Position numbers and translations under genes: made by a program
The notes under the pieces: generated by a model
Told to the model about the DNA's origin: nothing
The model's database searches: none
What the model saw: only the letters and a program-made list of their open reading frames with translations
Part shown: in pieces, positions 44,855-55,167 of the stretch
Layout: every line of letters starts with the position of its first letter
Numbering within the stretch: the first letter of the stretch is position 1
Assembly: GCA_016803235.1 (NCBI GenBank)
Contig: JADCLI010000033.1
Coordinates: 1-64,000 of the forward strand
Length of the DNA stretch: 64,000 nucleotides
Source of the DNA: Pimelobacter simplex
Lineage (GTDB): Bacteria > Actinomycetota > Actinomycetes > Propionibacteriales > Nocardioidaceae
Direction of reading: 5' to 3'

Positions 44855-47079
44855 TCGGAGTCAGACTCCTCGCCCTCGGCGGTCTCGGCGGCGTCCGCCT
44901 CCTCGACCACCGGGATGAGGGACAGCTTGCCGCGGTCGTCGATCTCGGCGATCTCGACCTGCAGCTTCTGGCCCACCGCGACGACGTCCTCGACGTTCTC
45001 GACGCGCTTGCCGCCGGCGAGGCCACGCAGCTTGCTGATGTGCAGCAGGCCGTCCTTGCCCGGCATGAGCGCGATGAACGCACCGAAGTTGGTCGTCTTG
45101 ACGACCGTGCCGAGGTAGCGCTCGCCGACCTCGGGCATGGTCGGGTTCGCGATCGCGTTGATCGCGGCCCGGGCCGCCTCGGCCGCCTCGCCGTTGGTCG
45201 CACCGATGTAGACCGTGCCGTCGTCCTCGATCGAGATCGAGGCGCCGGTGTCGTCCTGCAGCTGGTTGATGACCTTGCCCTTGGGCCCGATGACCTCGCC
45301 GATCTTGTCCACGGGCACCTTGACGGTGATGATCCGCGGGGCGTGGATCGACATCTCCTCGGGAGCGTCGATCGCCTCGCCCATGACCTCGAGGATCGTC
45401 AGGCGGGCGTCGCGGGCCTGGGTCAGCGCTGCAGCGAGGACCTCGGCCGGGATGCCGTCGAGCTTGGTGTCGAGCTGGAGCGCGGTGACGAACTCCTTGG
45501 TGCCGGCGACCTTGAAGTCCATGTCGCCGAACGCGTCCTCGGCACCGAGGATGTCGGTCAGCGCGACGTACTCGGTCTTGCCGTCGATCTCACCGGACAC
45601 CAGGCCCATGGCGATGCCGGCGACCGGCGCCTTCAGCGGCACACCGGCCTGCAGCAGCGACAGGGTCGAGGCGCAGACCGAGCCCATCGAGGTCGAGCCG
45701 TTGGAGCCCATGGCCTCGGAGAGCTGGCGGATGGCGTACGGGAACTCCTCGCGGCTCGGGAGCACCGGCAGCAGCGCCCGGCGCGCGAGCGCGCCGTGGC
45801 CGACCTCGCGACGCTTCGGGGAGCCGACGCGACCGGTCTCGCCGGTGGAGAACGGCGGGAAGATGTACTTGTGCATGTAGCGCCGGTGGGTCTCCGGCGA
45901 CAGCGTGTCGAGCTGCTGCTCCATCTTGAGCATGTCGAGGGTGGTGACGCCCAGGATCTGGGTCTCGCCACGCTCGAACAGCGCGGAGCCGTGGACGCGC
46001 GGGATCACGTCGACCTCGGCGTGCAGCGGACGGATGTCGGCGAGGCCGCGGCCGTCGATGCGGACCTTGTCGCGCAGGATGCTCTCGCGGACGACCTGCT
46101 TGTTGACCGAGCGGAAGGCCGCGCCGATCTCCTTCTCGCGACCATCGAACTGGCCGGCGAGCTTCTCGAGGACCTCGTCCTTGAGCTCGTCGGTCCGGTC
46201 GTTGCGCTCCTGCTTGTCGGCGATCTTCATCGCGGCGGCGAGGTCGGCCTTCACGGCGGACTCGACGGCGGCGAAGACGTCGTCCTCGTAGTCGAGGAAG
46301 ATCGGGAACTCCTGGACCGGCTTGGCGGCCACGTTGGCGAGCTCGACCTGGGCCTCGACCAGCTGCTTGATGAACGGCTTGGCGGCCTCGAGGCCACCGG
46401 CCACGACCTCCTCGGTCGGCGCCTGGGCGCCACCGCGGACCAGCTCGATGGTCTCCTCGGTGGCCTCGGCCTCGACCATCATGATCGCGACGTCGCCGGT
46501 CTCGGTGACCCGGCCGGCGACGACCATGTCGAAGACGGCCTTCTCCAGCTGGCTGTGGGTCGGGAAGGCGACCCACTGGTCCTCGATGAGGGCGACGCGG
46601 GTGGCACCGACGGGGCCGCTGAACGGCAGGCCGGAGAGCTGGGTCGACAGCGACGCGGCGTTGATCGCGAGCACGTCGTAGGGCGTGTCGGGGTTGAGCG
46701 CCATGACGGTGATGACGACCTGGACCTCGTTGCGCAGGCCCTTCTTGAAGGTCGGGCGCAGCGGGCGGTCGATGAGGCGGCAGGCCAGGATCGCGTCCTC
46801 GCCCGGGCGGCCCTCGGAACGGAAGAACGAGCCGGGGATGCGGCCCGCGGCGTACATCCGCTCCTCGACGTCGATGGTCAGCGGGAAGAAGTCGAAGTGG
46901 TCCTTCGGGTGCTTGCCGGCCGTGGTGGCCGACAGCAGCATGGTGTCGCCGTCGAGGAAGGCGGTCACCGAACCGGCGGCCTGGCGGGCGAGGACGCCCG
47001 TCTCGAACTTGATGGTGCGAGTGCCGAACTTGCCGTTGTCGAGAACGGTCTCGACCTCGGAGATGACGGGTTCAGTCAA
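44851..47079 (-). CDS. pnp: Polyribonucleotide nucleotidyltransferase (PNPase)
   Basis: A 742-residue enzyme that degrades RNA phosphorolytically from the 3' end. Order of domains: first RNase PH domain, helical linker, second RNase PH domain (GTGETGR-like [20 protein letters not shown] and [15 protein letters not shown]), KH domain ([16 protein letters not shown]) and S1 domain ([18 protein letters not shown]), then an acidic tail. The start is a TTG (47079) with an AAGAGAAAAC ribosome site, which matches the conserved N-terminus [16 protein letters not shown]. It follows rpsO, with a structured leader, as in most bacteria. Confidence 0.97.
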   Translation of the reverse strand: MTEPVISEVETVLDNGKFGTRTIKFETGVLARQAAGSVTAFLDGDTMLLSATTAGKHPKDHFDFFPLTIDVEERMYAAGRIPGSFFRSEGRPGEDAILACRLIDRPLRPTFKKGLRNEVQVVITVMALNPDTPYDVLAINAASLSTQLSGLPFSGPVGATRVALIEDQWVAFPTHSQLEKAVFDMVVAGRVTETGDVAIMMVEAEATEETIELVRGGAQAPTEEVVAGGLEAAKPFIKQLVEAQVELANVAAKPVQEFPIFLDYEDDVFAAVESAVKADLAAAMKIADKQERNDRTDELKDEVLEKLAGQFDGREKEIGAAFRSVNKQVVRESILRDKVRIDGRGLADIRPLHAEVDVIPRVHGSALFERGETQILGVTTLDMLKMEQQLDTLSPETHRRYMHKYIFPPFSTGETGRVGSPKRREVGHGALARRALLPVLPSREEFPYAIRQLSEAMGSNGSTSMGSVCASTLSLLQAGVPLKAPVAGIAMGLVSGEIDGKTEYVALTDILGAEDAFGDMDFKVAGTKEFVTALQLDTKLDGIPAEVLAAALTQARDARLTILEVMGEAIDAPEEMSIHAPRIITVKVPVDKIGEVIGPKGKVINQLQDDTGASISIEDDGTVYIGATNGEAAEAARAAINAIANPTMPEVGERYLGTVVKTTNFGAFIALMPGKDGLLHISKLRGLAGGKRVENVEDVVAVGQKLQVEIAEIDDRGKLSLIPVVEEADAAETAEGEESDSE

Positions 47080-47163
47080 TGTTTTCTCTTGTTCGTACGG
47101 TGCGGGACGCGCTGCCCCGCGGGAATGGATTGATTGCCACTGGCCACCCTATCGACCAGCACC

Positions 47164-47215
47164 GGAAATGCGGAACGGGCGACCCCGCAGGGTCGCCCGT
47201 TCAGAGAGCATTTCC
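47164..47215 (-). terminator. rpsO terminator or pnp-leader hairpin
   Basis: Nested hairpin in the rpsO-pnp space: inner perfect 13-bp stem (47173-47185 with 47190-47202) with CGCA loop, and an outer 8-bp stem (47164-47171 with 47208-47215). It begins 108 nt after the rpsO stop and ends about 85 nt before the pnp start. In enterobacteria the same position carries the rpsO terminator and an RNase III site in the pnp leader. Confidence 0.65.
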
Positions 47216-47217
47216 GT

Positions 47218-47315
47218 CGCCCGGCGCGTGCGGCTCCAAGGCGCGGGCCCGAAGGCGGCCGTCAAGCGAAGCGGGCCGTCGAGGGCCCGCAACGCCGGAG
47301 ACGCTCCGCCGGGCG
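47218..47315. repeat. Imperfect palindromic element between rpsO and pnp
   Basis: Ends are CGCCCGGCG (47218-47226) and its complement CGCCGGGCG (47307-47315). Inside, GCGGGCCC (47243-47250) pairs with GGGCCCGC (47283-47290), and the flanks CCAAGGCG and CAACGCCGG are near-complementary. No ORF. It could be a structured 3' UTR of rpsO or a member of a repeat family (compare 57165-57324). Confidence 0.5.
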
Positions 47316-47322
47316 GCGGAAA

Positions 47323-47598
47323 TCAGCGGCGCAGGCCGAGGCGCTCGACGATGGAGCGGTAGCGCTCGATCTCGGTCTTCTTGAGGTAGTTGAGGAGACG
47401 GCGGCGCTGGCCGACGAGCAGGAGCAGGCCACGACGGCTGTGGTGGTCGTGCTTGTGCTGCTTGAGGTGCTCGGTCAGGTGGCTGATGCGGTGGGAGAGC
47501 AGCGCGATCTGCACCTCGGGCGAACCGGTGTCACCCTCGGTCGTGGCGTACTCAGCGATGATCTTCTTCTTGGTCTCAGCGTCGGTACCGACTGCCAT
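47323..47598 (-). CDS. rpsO: Ribosomal protein S15
   Basis: A 91-residue S15, typical length: N-terminal [29 protein letters not shown], the 16S-rRNA-binding [26 protein letters not shown] and C-terminal [18 protein letters not shown]. It binds the central domain of 16S rRNA early in small-subunit assembly. ATG 47598 has AAGGAG upstream. In mycobacteria the neighbour on the far side is ribF; here an accessory segment is inserted between them. Confidence 0.98.
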   Translation of the reverse strand: MAVGTDAETKKKIIAEYATTEGDTGSPEVQIALLSHRISHLTEHLKQHKHDHHSRRGLLLLVGQRRRLLNYLKKTEIERYRSIVERLGLRR

Positions 47599-47735
47599 GT
47601 GAACTCCTTGTTCGCTCGTTGCGCGGCGCCCCAGCCTGAAATCCTGGAGCTCTCTTGGTCCGCGGCCGTCCTGACGGCAACCGAAGAACTCTATCGCGGG
47701 GCCGGGAGCATCTCCCAATCGCTGCCCGGGCCCCC

Positions 47736-47741
47736 TACCGT
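47736..47741 (+). promoter_or_regulatory. -10 element, leaderless start of the LuxR-type regulator
   Basis: TACCGT then 7 nt, then GTG 47749. It sets the start inside a frame that is open from 47134. Confidence 0.55.
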
Positions 47742-47748
47742 GGACGAC

Positions 47749-49353
47749 GTGCCAGCCGAGGAGCACGCCCTGCTCGAGGCGGGACGCGCCGCGGCGGCCC
47801 GCCTGGACTGGGCGGGCGCGCACCGTCACCTCTCCCGGGCCGCGGACCACCGGGCGTTGCGTGCCGACGACCTGCTGCTGCTCTCCGACGCCGCGTGGTG
47901 GCTGGGCCGGATGGCCGAGACGATGGCGCTGAGCGAGCGGGTGCACCGGCTGTACGTCGAGGAGGGCCGCCTCGACCGGGCCGCCCTGTGCGCCCTGACC
48001 ACCGGCGAGCTGTGGCTGATCAGCGGGGAGGTGCCGGTGGGCCTCGGCTGGATCGCCCGCGCCCGCCGGCTGCTCGCGGACCTGCCGGAGGGCGAGGTGC
48101 ACGGCTACCTCGTCTTCACCGACGGGCAGATGGCGCTGGAGGCCGGCGACGACGACGCGGTCACCGCCGCGACCCACCGACTGGCCGACCTCGCCCGCCG
48201 GCAGGCCTCTCCGACGCTCGAGGCACTGTCCCTGCTGCTGGCGGGGACGCAGGCCGTCCGCGCCGGCCGCACCACGGAGGGCTTCGCCCTCCTCGACGAG
48301 GCGATGCTGCCGGTGCTGGCCGGACAGGTCGAGGACGGCTTCGCGGGCAACCTCTACTGCCAGGTGATGAGCCTGTGCGCCGAGGTCGGAGACGTACGAC
48401 GGATGCGCACCTGGCTGCGCGCCACCGAGAAGTGGTGTGCCCGCTTCTCCGACGCCGTGATGTTCGTCGGGGTGTGCCGGATGCACCGGGTGCAGCTGCT
48501 GGTGCTCGACGCGGCCTGGGACGAGGCGGCCCGCGAGGCCGGCCTGGTCCAGCGGGAGCTGGCCGCCATGAACGTGGTGGCGGTGGCGGAGGCGCACTAC
48601 CAGCTCGGCGAGCTGCACCGCCGGCGCGGCCTCCTCGACGACGCCGCCCGGGAGTACGACGCCGCGCGGGCCATGGGCCACCCAGCCCAGCCCGGAGCGG
48701 CGCTGCTCCGGCTGGCCGAGGGACACCCGGAGGATGCCTGGTCCGCGATCGCCGGCGCCCTGGAGGCCGGTCCCCCGCCGACCCGGTGGCACTGCCTGGG
48801 ACCTGCCGTCGAGATCGCCCTGGCCGCCGGTCGCCTCACGGCGGCGACGGCGCTGGCCGACGAGCTGGCAGCCGTCGCCGAGCGCACCCCCGGATCGTTG
48901 TTCCGCGGCGCGGCGCAGGAGTCCCGCGGCCGCGTCGACCTGGCGCTCGGGCACCCCGCCGCGGCGGTCGGCCCGCTGCGCGAGGCCGTGCGCGCCTACT
49001 CCGGCCTGGGGGCGCCCCACGAGGCGGCGCAGGCCCAGGCCGTCCTCGCGTCCGCCTGTGCCGCGGCCGGACTGCCGACCGATGCCGAGGCTGCCGCGAG
49101 CGCCGCCGCCGAGGCCCGCCGACGACTCGGCCTGCTCCCGGCGCGGCACCGCACGCCGTCCGGCACCCTCACCGCCCGAGAGCGCGAGGTCCTCCGCCTG
49201 GTCGCGGACGGCGCGTCCAACCACGACGTCGCCGAGCAGCTCACGCTCAGCGCCAAGACCGTCGGACGTCACCTCGCCAACATCTACGCCAAGCTCGGCG
49301 TCACCTCGCGCACGGCCGCGGTGGCCCGGGCCCGCGAGCAGCGGCTGATCTGA
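47749..49353 (+). CDS. LuxR-type transcriptional regulator with TPR-like repeats
   Basis: A 534-residue protein. Residues about 1-460 form an all-helical alanine/leucine-rich TPR-like region; the C-terminal 65 residues hold the LuxR helix-turn-helix ([45 protein letters not shown]). No N-terminal AAA+ STAND ATPase (no Walker A) is visible, so it lacks that half of the MalT/LAL layout. It probably binds DNA as a dimer in response to a ligand or protein held by the repeats. The methyltransferase gene 117 nt downstream, same strand, is a likely target or partner. Confidence 0.9.
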   Translation: MPAEEHALLEAGRAAAARLDWAGAHRHLSRAADHRALRADDLLLLSDAAWWLGRMAETMALSERVHRLYVEEGRLDRAALCALTTGELWLISGEVPVGLGWIARARRLLADLPEGEVHGYLVFTDGQMALEAGDDDAVTAATHRLADLARRQASPTLEALSLLLAGTQAVRAGRTTEGFALLDEAMLPVLAGQVEDGFAGNLYCQVMSLCAEVGDVRRMRTWLRATEKWCARFSDAVMFVGVCRMHRVQLLVLDAAWDEAAREAGLVQRELAAMNVVAVAEAHYQLGELHRRRGLLDDAAREYDAARAMGHPAQPGAALLRLAEGHPEDAWSAIAGALEAGPPPTRWHCLGPAVEIALAAGRLTAATALADELAAVAERTPGSLFRGAAQESRGRVDLALGHPAAAVGPLREAVRAYSGLGAPHEAAQAQAVLASACAAAGLPTDAEAAASAAAEARRRLGLLPARHRTPSGTLTAREREVLRLVADGASNHDVAEQLTLSAKTVGRHLANIYAKLGVTSRTAAVARAREQRLI

Positions 49354-49470
49354 GCGCCCGCGCCGACTGCATCGTTCGCACCACGACCCATGCCGGGATG
49401 CAGGATCCGCCCGATGCGGCGCGGCGGCGGGCGGTCGCAGCATGGAGCTCCACCGACCGAGGAGCCCACC

Positions 49471-50565
49471 ATGACCACGACCGTCCCTGCCGGGACTCCC
49501 GTGCACCCGTTCGACACCGACCGCGCCGAGGCCTTCGCCGGCCGCCTGGTCGCCATCGTCGACGACGCCTGCGCGGCCCTGATGACGAGCATCGGGCAGC
49601 AGACCGGACTGTTCGACACGCTGGCCTCCCTGCCGCCGGCCACCAGCGAGGAGGTCGCCCGCGCGGCGGGCCTGCACGAGCGGTACGTCCGCGAGTGGCT
49701 GGCCGCGATGACGACGGCGCGGTTCGTCGAGCACGACCCCGACGCGCTGACCTTCACCCTGCCGGCCGAGCACGCGGCCTGGCTCACCACCGCCGCCGGA
49801 GCGGACAACCTGGGCCGGATCACCACCTTCCTGCCGATGCTCGCCGAGGTCGAGCAGGGCATCGTGCGCTGCTTCCGCGAGGGCGGCGGCCTGCCCTACA
49901 GCGCCTACCCCCGCTTCCACGCGACCATGGCGGCCGACAGTGCCGCCGTCTTCGACGCCGTCCTGGTCGACCTGGTCGTGCCTCTCGTCCCCGGGCTGCC
50001 CGAGCGCCTCGCTGCCGGGATCGACGTCGCCGACATCGGGTGCGGGCAGGGCCACGCGATCAACCTGCTCGCCCGCGCCTTCCCCGCCAGCCGCTTCACC
50101 GGCTTCGACTTCTCGGAGGAGGCGACAGCCGCGGCCCGCGCGGAGGCGGCCGCCCTCGAGTTGACCAACGCGGAGTTCGTGGTGCGCGACGTGGCCGAGC
50201 CCGGGTCGGCGGCGTCGTACGACCTCGTCACGGCGTACGACGCGATCCACGACCAGGCCCACCCCGCGGCCGTGCTCGCGAACGTCCACCGCGAGCTGCG
50301 GCCGGGCGGCACGTTCCTGATGGTCGACATCAAGGCCTCGAGCGTGCTCGCCGAGAACCTGGACCGGCCGTTGTCGACCTTCCTCTACACCGCGTCGACG
50401 ATGCACTGCATGACGGTCTCGCTCGGGCTGGACGGCGACGGGCTCGGCACCGCCTGGGGCCGCCAGCTGGCCGAACGGATGCTCGGCGAGGCCGGCTTCG
50501 GCTCGGTCACCGTGCACGAGGTCGAGAGCGACCCGGTCAACACCTACTACGTCGCCACCGCCTGA
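49471..50565 (+). CDS. Class I SAM-dependent methyltransferase with N-terminal winged helix
   Basis: A 364-residue protein. Residues about 30-110 resemble the dimerisation winged helix of O-methyltransferases ([27 protein letters not shown]). The catalytic domain starts near 185 with motif I ([16 protein letters not shown]), FTGFDFSEE, and [13 protein letters not shown] (motif with acidic/His base region), then [12 protein letters not shown]. The family methylates small molecules. ATG 49471 has GAGGAG 9 nt upstream. The 117-nt space from the LuxR-type gene has no clear terminator, so both may share a transcript. Substrate unknown. Confidence 0.88.
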   Translation: MTTTVPAGTPVHPFDTDRAEAFAGRLVAIVDDACAALMTSIGQQTGLFDTLASLPPATSEEVARAAGLHERYVREWLAAMTTARFVEHDPDALTFTLPAEHAAWLTTAAGADNLGRITTFLPMLAEVEQGIVRCFREGGGLPYSAYPRFHATMAADSAAVFDAVLVDLVVPLVPGLPERLAAGIDVADIGCGQGHAINLLARAFPASRFTGFDFSEEATAAARAEAAALELTNAEFVVRDVAEPGSAASYDLVTAYDAIHDQAHPAAVLANVHRELRPGGTFLMVDIKASSVLAENLDRPLSTFLYTASTMHCMTVSLGLDGDGLGTAWGRQLAERMLGEAGFGSVTVHEVESDPVNTYYVATA

Positions 50566-50619
50566 CGGCGGACCGCGGCGGTCATGGCGCCGCTCCCCCG
50601 GACGTGTGACGATGCCCGG

Positions 50620-52728
50620 GTGGAGACGCGGATCGGCGTGTGCAACCTGTGCGAGGCCACCTGTGGCCTGCTGCTGACCATCGAGGGCGGCGCCGTGACC
50701 GGCGTCCGTGGCAACCCCGACGACCCCTTGTCGCGCGGCCACATCTGTCCGAAGGGGGTGGCGATCGGCGACGTCCACGCCGACCCGGACCGTCTGCGAC
50801 GTCCGGTACGACGCGTCGGCCGCGGCGACGACGCGCGCTGGGAGGAGATCGGCTGGGACGAGGCCCTCGACCTCGTCGCCGACGGGCTCGCGCGGGCCGT
50901 CAACGACCACGGCGAGGACGCCCTGGCCATCTACCTCGGCAACCCCAACGTGCACAGCCTCGGGTCGATGACCCACGGCGTCGCGCTGGCACAGTCGTTC
51001 CGCACCCGCAACAAGTTCAGCGCGACCTCGGTCGACCAGCTCCCCCACCAGCTGGTCGGGTACCTCCTCTACGGCCACCAGCTCCTGCTGCCGGTGCCCG
51101 ACATCGACCGCACGTCCTACTTCCTCGTGCTCGGCGCCAACCCGATGGCGTCCAACGGCTCGCTGATGACCGTGCCGGACTTCCCGGGCCGCCTGCGCGA
51201 GCTGCGGGCCCGCGGCGGGCGGATGGTCGTGCTCGACCCGCGGCGCACCGAGACCGCGAAGGTCGCCGACGAGCACCACTTCGTCCGGCCCGGCACCGAT
51301 GCCTGGGTCCTGCTCGCGCTGCTGCACGTGCTGTTCGCCGAGAGCCTGACGCGGCCCCCGGCGTACGTCGACGGGCTGGCCGGGGTCGAGGCGCTGGTCG
51401 CTCCCTTCACCCCCGAGCTGGCCGAGCAGGCGAGCGGCGTGCCGGCCGAGGAGATCCGGCGGATCGCGCGGGACTTCGCGGCGGCGGACGGCGCGGCAGC
51501 GTACGGGCGGATCGGGGTGTCGACCCAGGAGTTCGGGACCGTCTGCCAGTGGGCGGTGCAGATGATCAACCTGGTGACCGGCAACCTGGACCGTGAGGGC
51601 GGCGCGCTGCTGACGAACCCGGCGATCGACGCCGTGGGGCGCGGCCTGATCGGTCGCGGCCACCTCGACCGGTACCGCTCGCGGGTCCGGCAGGTGCCCG
51701 AGTTCGGCGGCGAGCTTCCGGTCTCGGTGCTGCGTGAGGAGATCGAGACACCGGGTGAGGGCCAGGTCCGGGCCCTGCTGACGGTCGCCGGCAACCCGGT
51801 GCTGTCGACGCCGGACGGCGCGGCGTTGGACCGGGCGATCCAGGGCCTGGACTTCTACGCTGCGGTGGACATCTACCTCAACGAGACGACGCGGCACGCC
51901 GACGTCGTGCTGCCTCCGACGACGCTGCTCGAGCGCGACCACTACGACCTCGTCTTCCACCTGCTGGCGGTGCGCAACACGGCCCGGTTCACGCCGGCGG
52001 TGTTCGCGAAGGGCCGCGACCAGCGGCACGACTGGGAGATCTTCCGTGACCTCTACGTGCGGGTGACCCGGCGCCGGCACCGCAAGCCTCCGCTGAAGCG
52101 CCGGGTCGTGGCCGAGGCGCGGATGCGGATGAGCCCGACCTTCCTGATCGGGATGCTGCTGCGCTCCGGCGGCTCGCGGACGACGCTGACCGAGCTGCGC
52201 AGGCACCCCGAGGGCGTCGACCTCGGGCCGCTGCGCGCCGGTCAGCTGCCCGCACGCCTGCGCACGCGCGAAGGCCGGATCGACGCCCTGCCCGCTTTGG
52301 TGGCCCAGGACGTGGCCCGGCTCGGGCAGCACGCGCTCCCCCGCGACGGCGAGCTGCTGCTCATCGGCCGCCGCCACCAGCGCGACTGCAACTCCTGGAT
52401 GCACAACACCGACCGGCTGACCCGCGGCAAGACGCGGCACCAGCTGCTCATGCACCCGGCCGACCTGGCCTCACGCGGCCTCGCCGACGGCGCGGTGGTC
52501 ACCGTCCGGTCCCGCGTCGGCGAGGTGAAGGTCGAGGTGGCCGCGACCGAGGACGTGATGCCCGGCGTCGTGTCGCTCCCCCACGGCTACGGCCACGGCC
52601 GCACCGGCGCCCGCCTCGGCGTCGCGGCCGGGGTCGCGGGCGTGTCGATCAACGACCTGACCGACCCCGAGCGGCTCGACGTGTCGGGCAACGCCGCGCT
52701 GTCCGGCGTACCGGTCACCGTCTCGTAG
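50620..52728 (+). CDS. Molybdopterin (bis-MGD) oxidoreductase with a [4Fe-4S] site
   Basis: A 702-residue DMSO-reductase-superfamily enzyme. The N-terminal CNLCEATC...HICPKG holds four cysteines for [4Fe-4S]. Then come the guanine-dinucleotide-binding parts ([51 protein letters not shown]) and the C-terminal dinucleotide-binding barrel ([16 protein letters not shown]...LPHGYGHG). No Cys or Sec is evident at the usual Mo-ligand position near TSVDQLPHQ, so Asp or Ser may be the ligand. There is no Tat signal, hence cytoplasmic. GTG 50620 is preferred over ATG 50584 because the conserved part begins there. Substrate unknown. Confidence 0.92.
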   Translation: METRIGVCNLCEATCGLLLTIEGGAVTGVRGNPDDPLSRGHICPKGVAIGDVHADPDRLRRPVRRVGRGDDARWEEIGWDEALDLVADGLARAVNDHGEDALAIYLGNPNVHSLGSMTHGVALAQSFRTRNKFSATSVDQLPHQLVGYLLYGHQLLLPVPDIDRTSYFLVLGANPMASNGSLMTVPDFPGRLRELRARGGRMVVLDPRRTETAKVADEHHFVRPGTDAWVLLALLHVLFAESLTRPPAYVDGLAGVEALVAPFTPELAEQASGVPAEEIRRIARDFAAADGAAAYGRIGVSTQEFGTVCQWAVQMINLVTGNLDREGGALLTNPAIDAVGRGLIGRGHLDRYRSRVRQVPEFGGELPVSVLREEIETPGEGQVRALLTVAGNPVLSTPDGAALDRAIQGLDFYAAVDIYLNETTRHADVVLPPTTLLERDHYDLVFHLLAVRNTARFTPAVFAKGRDQRHDWEIFRDLYVRVTRRRHRKPPLKRRVVAEARMRMSPTFLIGMLLRSGGSRTTLTELRRHPEGVDLGPLRAGQLPARLRTREGRIDALPALVAQDVARLGQHALPRDGELLLIGRRHQRDCNSWMHNTDRLTRGKTRHQLLMHPADLASRGLADGAVVTVRSRVGEVKVEVAATEDVMPGVVSLPHGYGHGRTGARLGVAAGVAGVSINDLTDPERLDVSGNAALSGVPVTVS

Positions 52729-53150
52729 TGGACCTCGTCGTGCCTCCCGGCCCGGGCATCCCGTCCGGGCTGGTCGTCCCCGACACCGAGCTGGTCGAGC
52801 GCTTCTCCCGCTCCCCCGGCCCGGGCGGGCAGTCGGTCAACACCACCGACAGCCGGGTGGAGCTGGTCTGGGACCCGGCCGCCTCGGCCGCGCTCACCGA
52901 CGCCCAGCGCAGCCGCCTGCTGGCCCGTACCGACGGACCGGTCAGCGTGGTCGCCCACGAGCACCGCTCCCAGCACCGCAACCGCGTGGCTGCCCGCGAG
53001 CGCCTGGCCGCCCACGTCCGCGAGCTGCTCGCACCACCCCCGCCGCCCCGTCGGGCCACGAAGCCGACCCGGGGCTCGAAGGAGCGCCGTCTCGACGCCA
53101 AGCGCCGCCGCGGCGAGACCAAGCAGCTGCGCGGCCGGGTCCAGGACTGA
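52728..53150 (+). CDS. arfB: ArfB-type peptidyl-tRNA hydrolase (ribosome rescue)
   Basis: A 140-residue release-factor-like protein. The GGQ motif (residues 33-35) in RSPGPGGQSVNTTDSRVEL hydrolyses peptidyl-tRNA on stalled ribosomes, and the basic C-terminal tail (KERRLDAKRRRGETKQLRGR) would enter the empty mRNA channel. It is the short codon-independent form without the codon-reading domains. The GTG start overlaps the molybdoenzyme stop by one base (TAGTG), an unlikely but tight coupling. Confidence 0.94.
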   Translation: MDLVVPPGPGIPSGLVVPDTELVERFSRSPGPGGQSVNTTDSRVELVWDPAASAALTDAQRSRLLARTDGPVSVVAHEHRSQHRNRVAARERLAAHVRELLAPPPPPRRATKPTRGSKERRLDAKRRRGETKQLRGRVQD

Positions 53151-53175
53151 CCGGACCGGTCGGCCTGGATCCGGG

Positions 53176-54351
53176 CTAGGCGACCAGCACCGGGTGCCGG
53201 ACCACGGCGTCGAAGAAGTAGCCGTTCGGGTTGGACGCCGCCACGTCGGGCTGGGTGCGTCCGTGCAGGTCCGTGGCGCGGGCGAGGAGCTCGTGCCGGC
53301 CCGGCACGGGCGCGTGCCAGGTGTGCGTCCACCGGGTCCAGCCGTGCCCCTCGGTCCGCGGGCCGGGCTCGGGACGCAGCCGAGCGGTCGCCCACGTCGT
53401 ACCGCCGTCGGTGCTGACCTCGACCCGGGCGATCGGCGCAGCGCCCGACCACGACCGTCCCGTCAGCCGCACCGTGCGACCGGCCGGGAAGGACGCCTCA
53501 CGCGGCAGCTCCCAGGCCGAGCGGACCGGGTTGGCCCCCAGCGGGCCGCCGATGTTGTACCAGCGGGTGTTCCACGGCGAGGTCAGCTGCGAGGTCGACA
53601 CCTCGAGCTCGCCGAGCCACTTGATGCTCGCGATGCCCACCCAACCGGGCAGCACCAGACGCAGCGGGAAGCCGTGGTCGGGCAGCAGCGGCTCATCGTT
53701 CGCGCCCCACGCCAGCAGTGCGTCGTCCAGCGCCTTGGCGATGGGGAACGGGCGCCGGACGCGGCCGAGGTTCTCGCCCTTGTCGACGTACTCGTCGTCG
53801 AGGCCGACCCCCTGCACCGAGACCGCATCGGGTCGCAGGCCGGCCCAGCGCAGCACGTCGCGCAGCCGCACGCCCTGCCAGGTCACCGTGCCGACCGCCC
53901 CGAGCGTCCACGGCGTGCCGGACGCCTTCGTGCCCTGCTGGCTCTCGAAGAAGCTGCGACCGTTGCCCGTGCACTCGTGGACCGAGGTCACCTCGACGGT
54001 CCGGAACCGGCGCTTCAGCTCGGCCAGCCCGAGCGTGACGCCCGCGGCGTCGGCCAGGCCATCGCCGAACACCCGCAGGCGGTACGACGCCGGGTCGATC
54101 CGTGGCGTGCGCGTGTGGTTGCGCACGAACAGCTGCGACTGCTCGGTGAGGTAGCAGTGGGGGTCGACCGACTCCCAGCGGGTCTCGGCGTTGGTGCCGT
54201 GGTCGACGAACGCCTCGGCGGGCAGCGGCTTGAGGATCGCCGGTGCGCCGGCGACGGCGCGGGACGGTCCGAGCCCGGCGAGCGTGGTGCCGACGAGTCC
54301 GGCGGCGGGAAGGCCGAGCACGGCACGGCGACGCAATCGGTTCGGGGTCAT
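53176..54351 (-). CDS. Tat-exported sulfite-oxidase-family molybdoenzyme
   Basis: A 391-residue enzyme. Twin-arginine signal (RRRAVLGLPAAGL) and cleavage after the AVAGA region, then the Moco domain with Cys127 in VHECTGNGRSFF, GLPLRLVLPGWVGIASIKWLG-like cofactor contacts, and the C-terminal Ig-like Mo-co dimerisation domain with EVSTDGGTTWATARL. It oxidises or reduces a sulfur compound or similar substrate outside the membrane; SorA- or MsrP-like use is not distinguishable. It is the second molybdoenzyme within 4 kb. ATG 54351 has TAACGT 6 nt upstream. Confidence 0.93.
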   Translation of the reverse strand: MTPNRLRRRAVLGLPAAGLVGTTLAGLGPSRAVAGAPAILKPLPAEAFVDHGTNAETRWESVDPHCYLTEQSQLFVRNHTRTPRIDPASYRLRVFGDGLADAAGVTLGLAELKRRFRTVEVTSVHECTGNGRSFFESQQGTKASGTPWTLGAVGTVTWQGVRLRDVLRWAGLRPDAVSVQGVGLDDEYVDKGENLGRVRRPFPIAKALDDALLAWGANDEPLLPDHGFPLRLVLPGWVGIASIKWLGELEVSTSQLTSPWNTRWYNIGGPLGANPVRSAWELPREASFPAGRTVRLTGRSWSGAAPIARVEVSTDGGTTWATARLRPEPGPRTEGHGWTRWTHTWHAPVPGRHELLARATDLHGRTQPDVAASNPNGYFFDAVVRHPVLVA

Positions 54352-54357
54352 GCCCCG

Positions 54358-54363
54358 ACGTTA
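54358..54363 (-). promoter_or_regulatory. -10 element, leaderless start of the sulfite-oxidase-family gene
   Basis: TAACGT on the minus strand, then 6 nt to ATG 54351. The 20 bases beyond it are unusually A/T-rich for this window. Confidence 0.55.
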
Positions 54364-54383
54364 ACATGAGTTAGTTGCTGTAT

Positions 54384-55167
54384 TTAATCTTGTTGACGGC
54401 CGAGGGTCGCGCAGAGCAGATCGAGGTACGCCGCCTTGTCGGCGCCGACCGCCACCGACACCCGGCCGCGCCGCTCGTCGAGCTCGGCGGCGAACCGCGT
54501 GGCGCCGTACGTCGTCGGGTCGTCGCACTCCACCCGGACCGCCGGCCCGCAGCGTCGTGAGCAGGCCGGGCTCGACGAGCGCCGCGACGGCGAGCGGGTC
54601 GTGCACCCGCGCACCCCGCTCGAGCCGGGTCGCGGCGAGCTCGGCGGCGGCCCGAGCCGCGGGCGTGCCGAGGGCGCGCAGCCGCGCGAGGTCGGCGTCG
54701 TCGAGGGCGACGGAGGCCGTGGCGTCGGCGGTCACCAGCAGCTGGTCGCGGAAGGGCGCGGCGAGGACGGTGGCGGCGGCGTGCGGGTCGGACCAGACGT
54801 TCCGGTCGGCGTACGGCGTGACGCCGGGCTCCCGGTGCGTCCCTCCGAGCACCACCAACCGCCCGACGGAGCCGGTGAGGGAGCGATCGGCGGCCAGCGC
54901 GGCGGCGAGGTTGGTCAGCGGCCCGGTGGTGACCAGGGTGACCGGTTCGGCGGCCTCCCGCAGGGCCGCGACCAGCCACTCGACGCCGGGGTGCACCGCC
55001 ACGTCGAGACCGCCCCGGGCGACCAGGGCGCGCACGGCGACGGCCTCGTCCGCGCTCGCGGTGGAGACGCCGAGCAGGCCCAGTCCGGGGTGCAGCGCGG
55101 CGAGCAGGATCGCGATGGCGTCGTCGGTCTCGGCATCGCAGTCCACGACCACCGGGACCGGGGTCAT
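54384..55167 (-). pseudogene. Inosine-uridine nucleoside hydrolase, frameshifted
   Basis: The N-terminal 215 or so residues from ATG 55167 show the family motif as VVVDCDAETDDAIAI, with VTTGPLTNLAAAL and LVVLGGTHREPGV, plus the C-terminal HDPLAVAALVEPG. Then the frame changes: the family-like ending (AVRVECDDPTTYGATRFAAE...DKAAYLDLLCATL) lies one base out and stops at 54384. Removing one G from the GGG run at 54546-54548 (minus strand) would read through as LRPAVRVECDD, so the shift is near there. Either a true frameshift or a sequencing error. Its start overlaps the membrane protein gene by 4 nt. When intact it cleaves ribonucleosides to base and ribose. Confidence 0.85.

Noticed and set aside
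45040..47133. 697-codon open frame on the plus strand
   Set aside because: Antisense shadow of pnp, which is unmistakable on the minus strand.
47323..52455. 1710-codon open frame on the minus strand running through rpsO and far beyond
   Set aside because: Only the rpsO end is a real protein; the rest is antisense to the LuxR-type, methyltransferase and molybdoenzyme genes, which have clear families. Long antisense frames are expected at this GC content.
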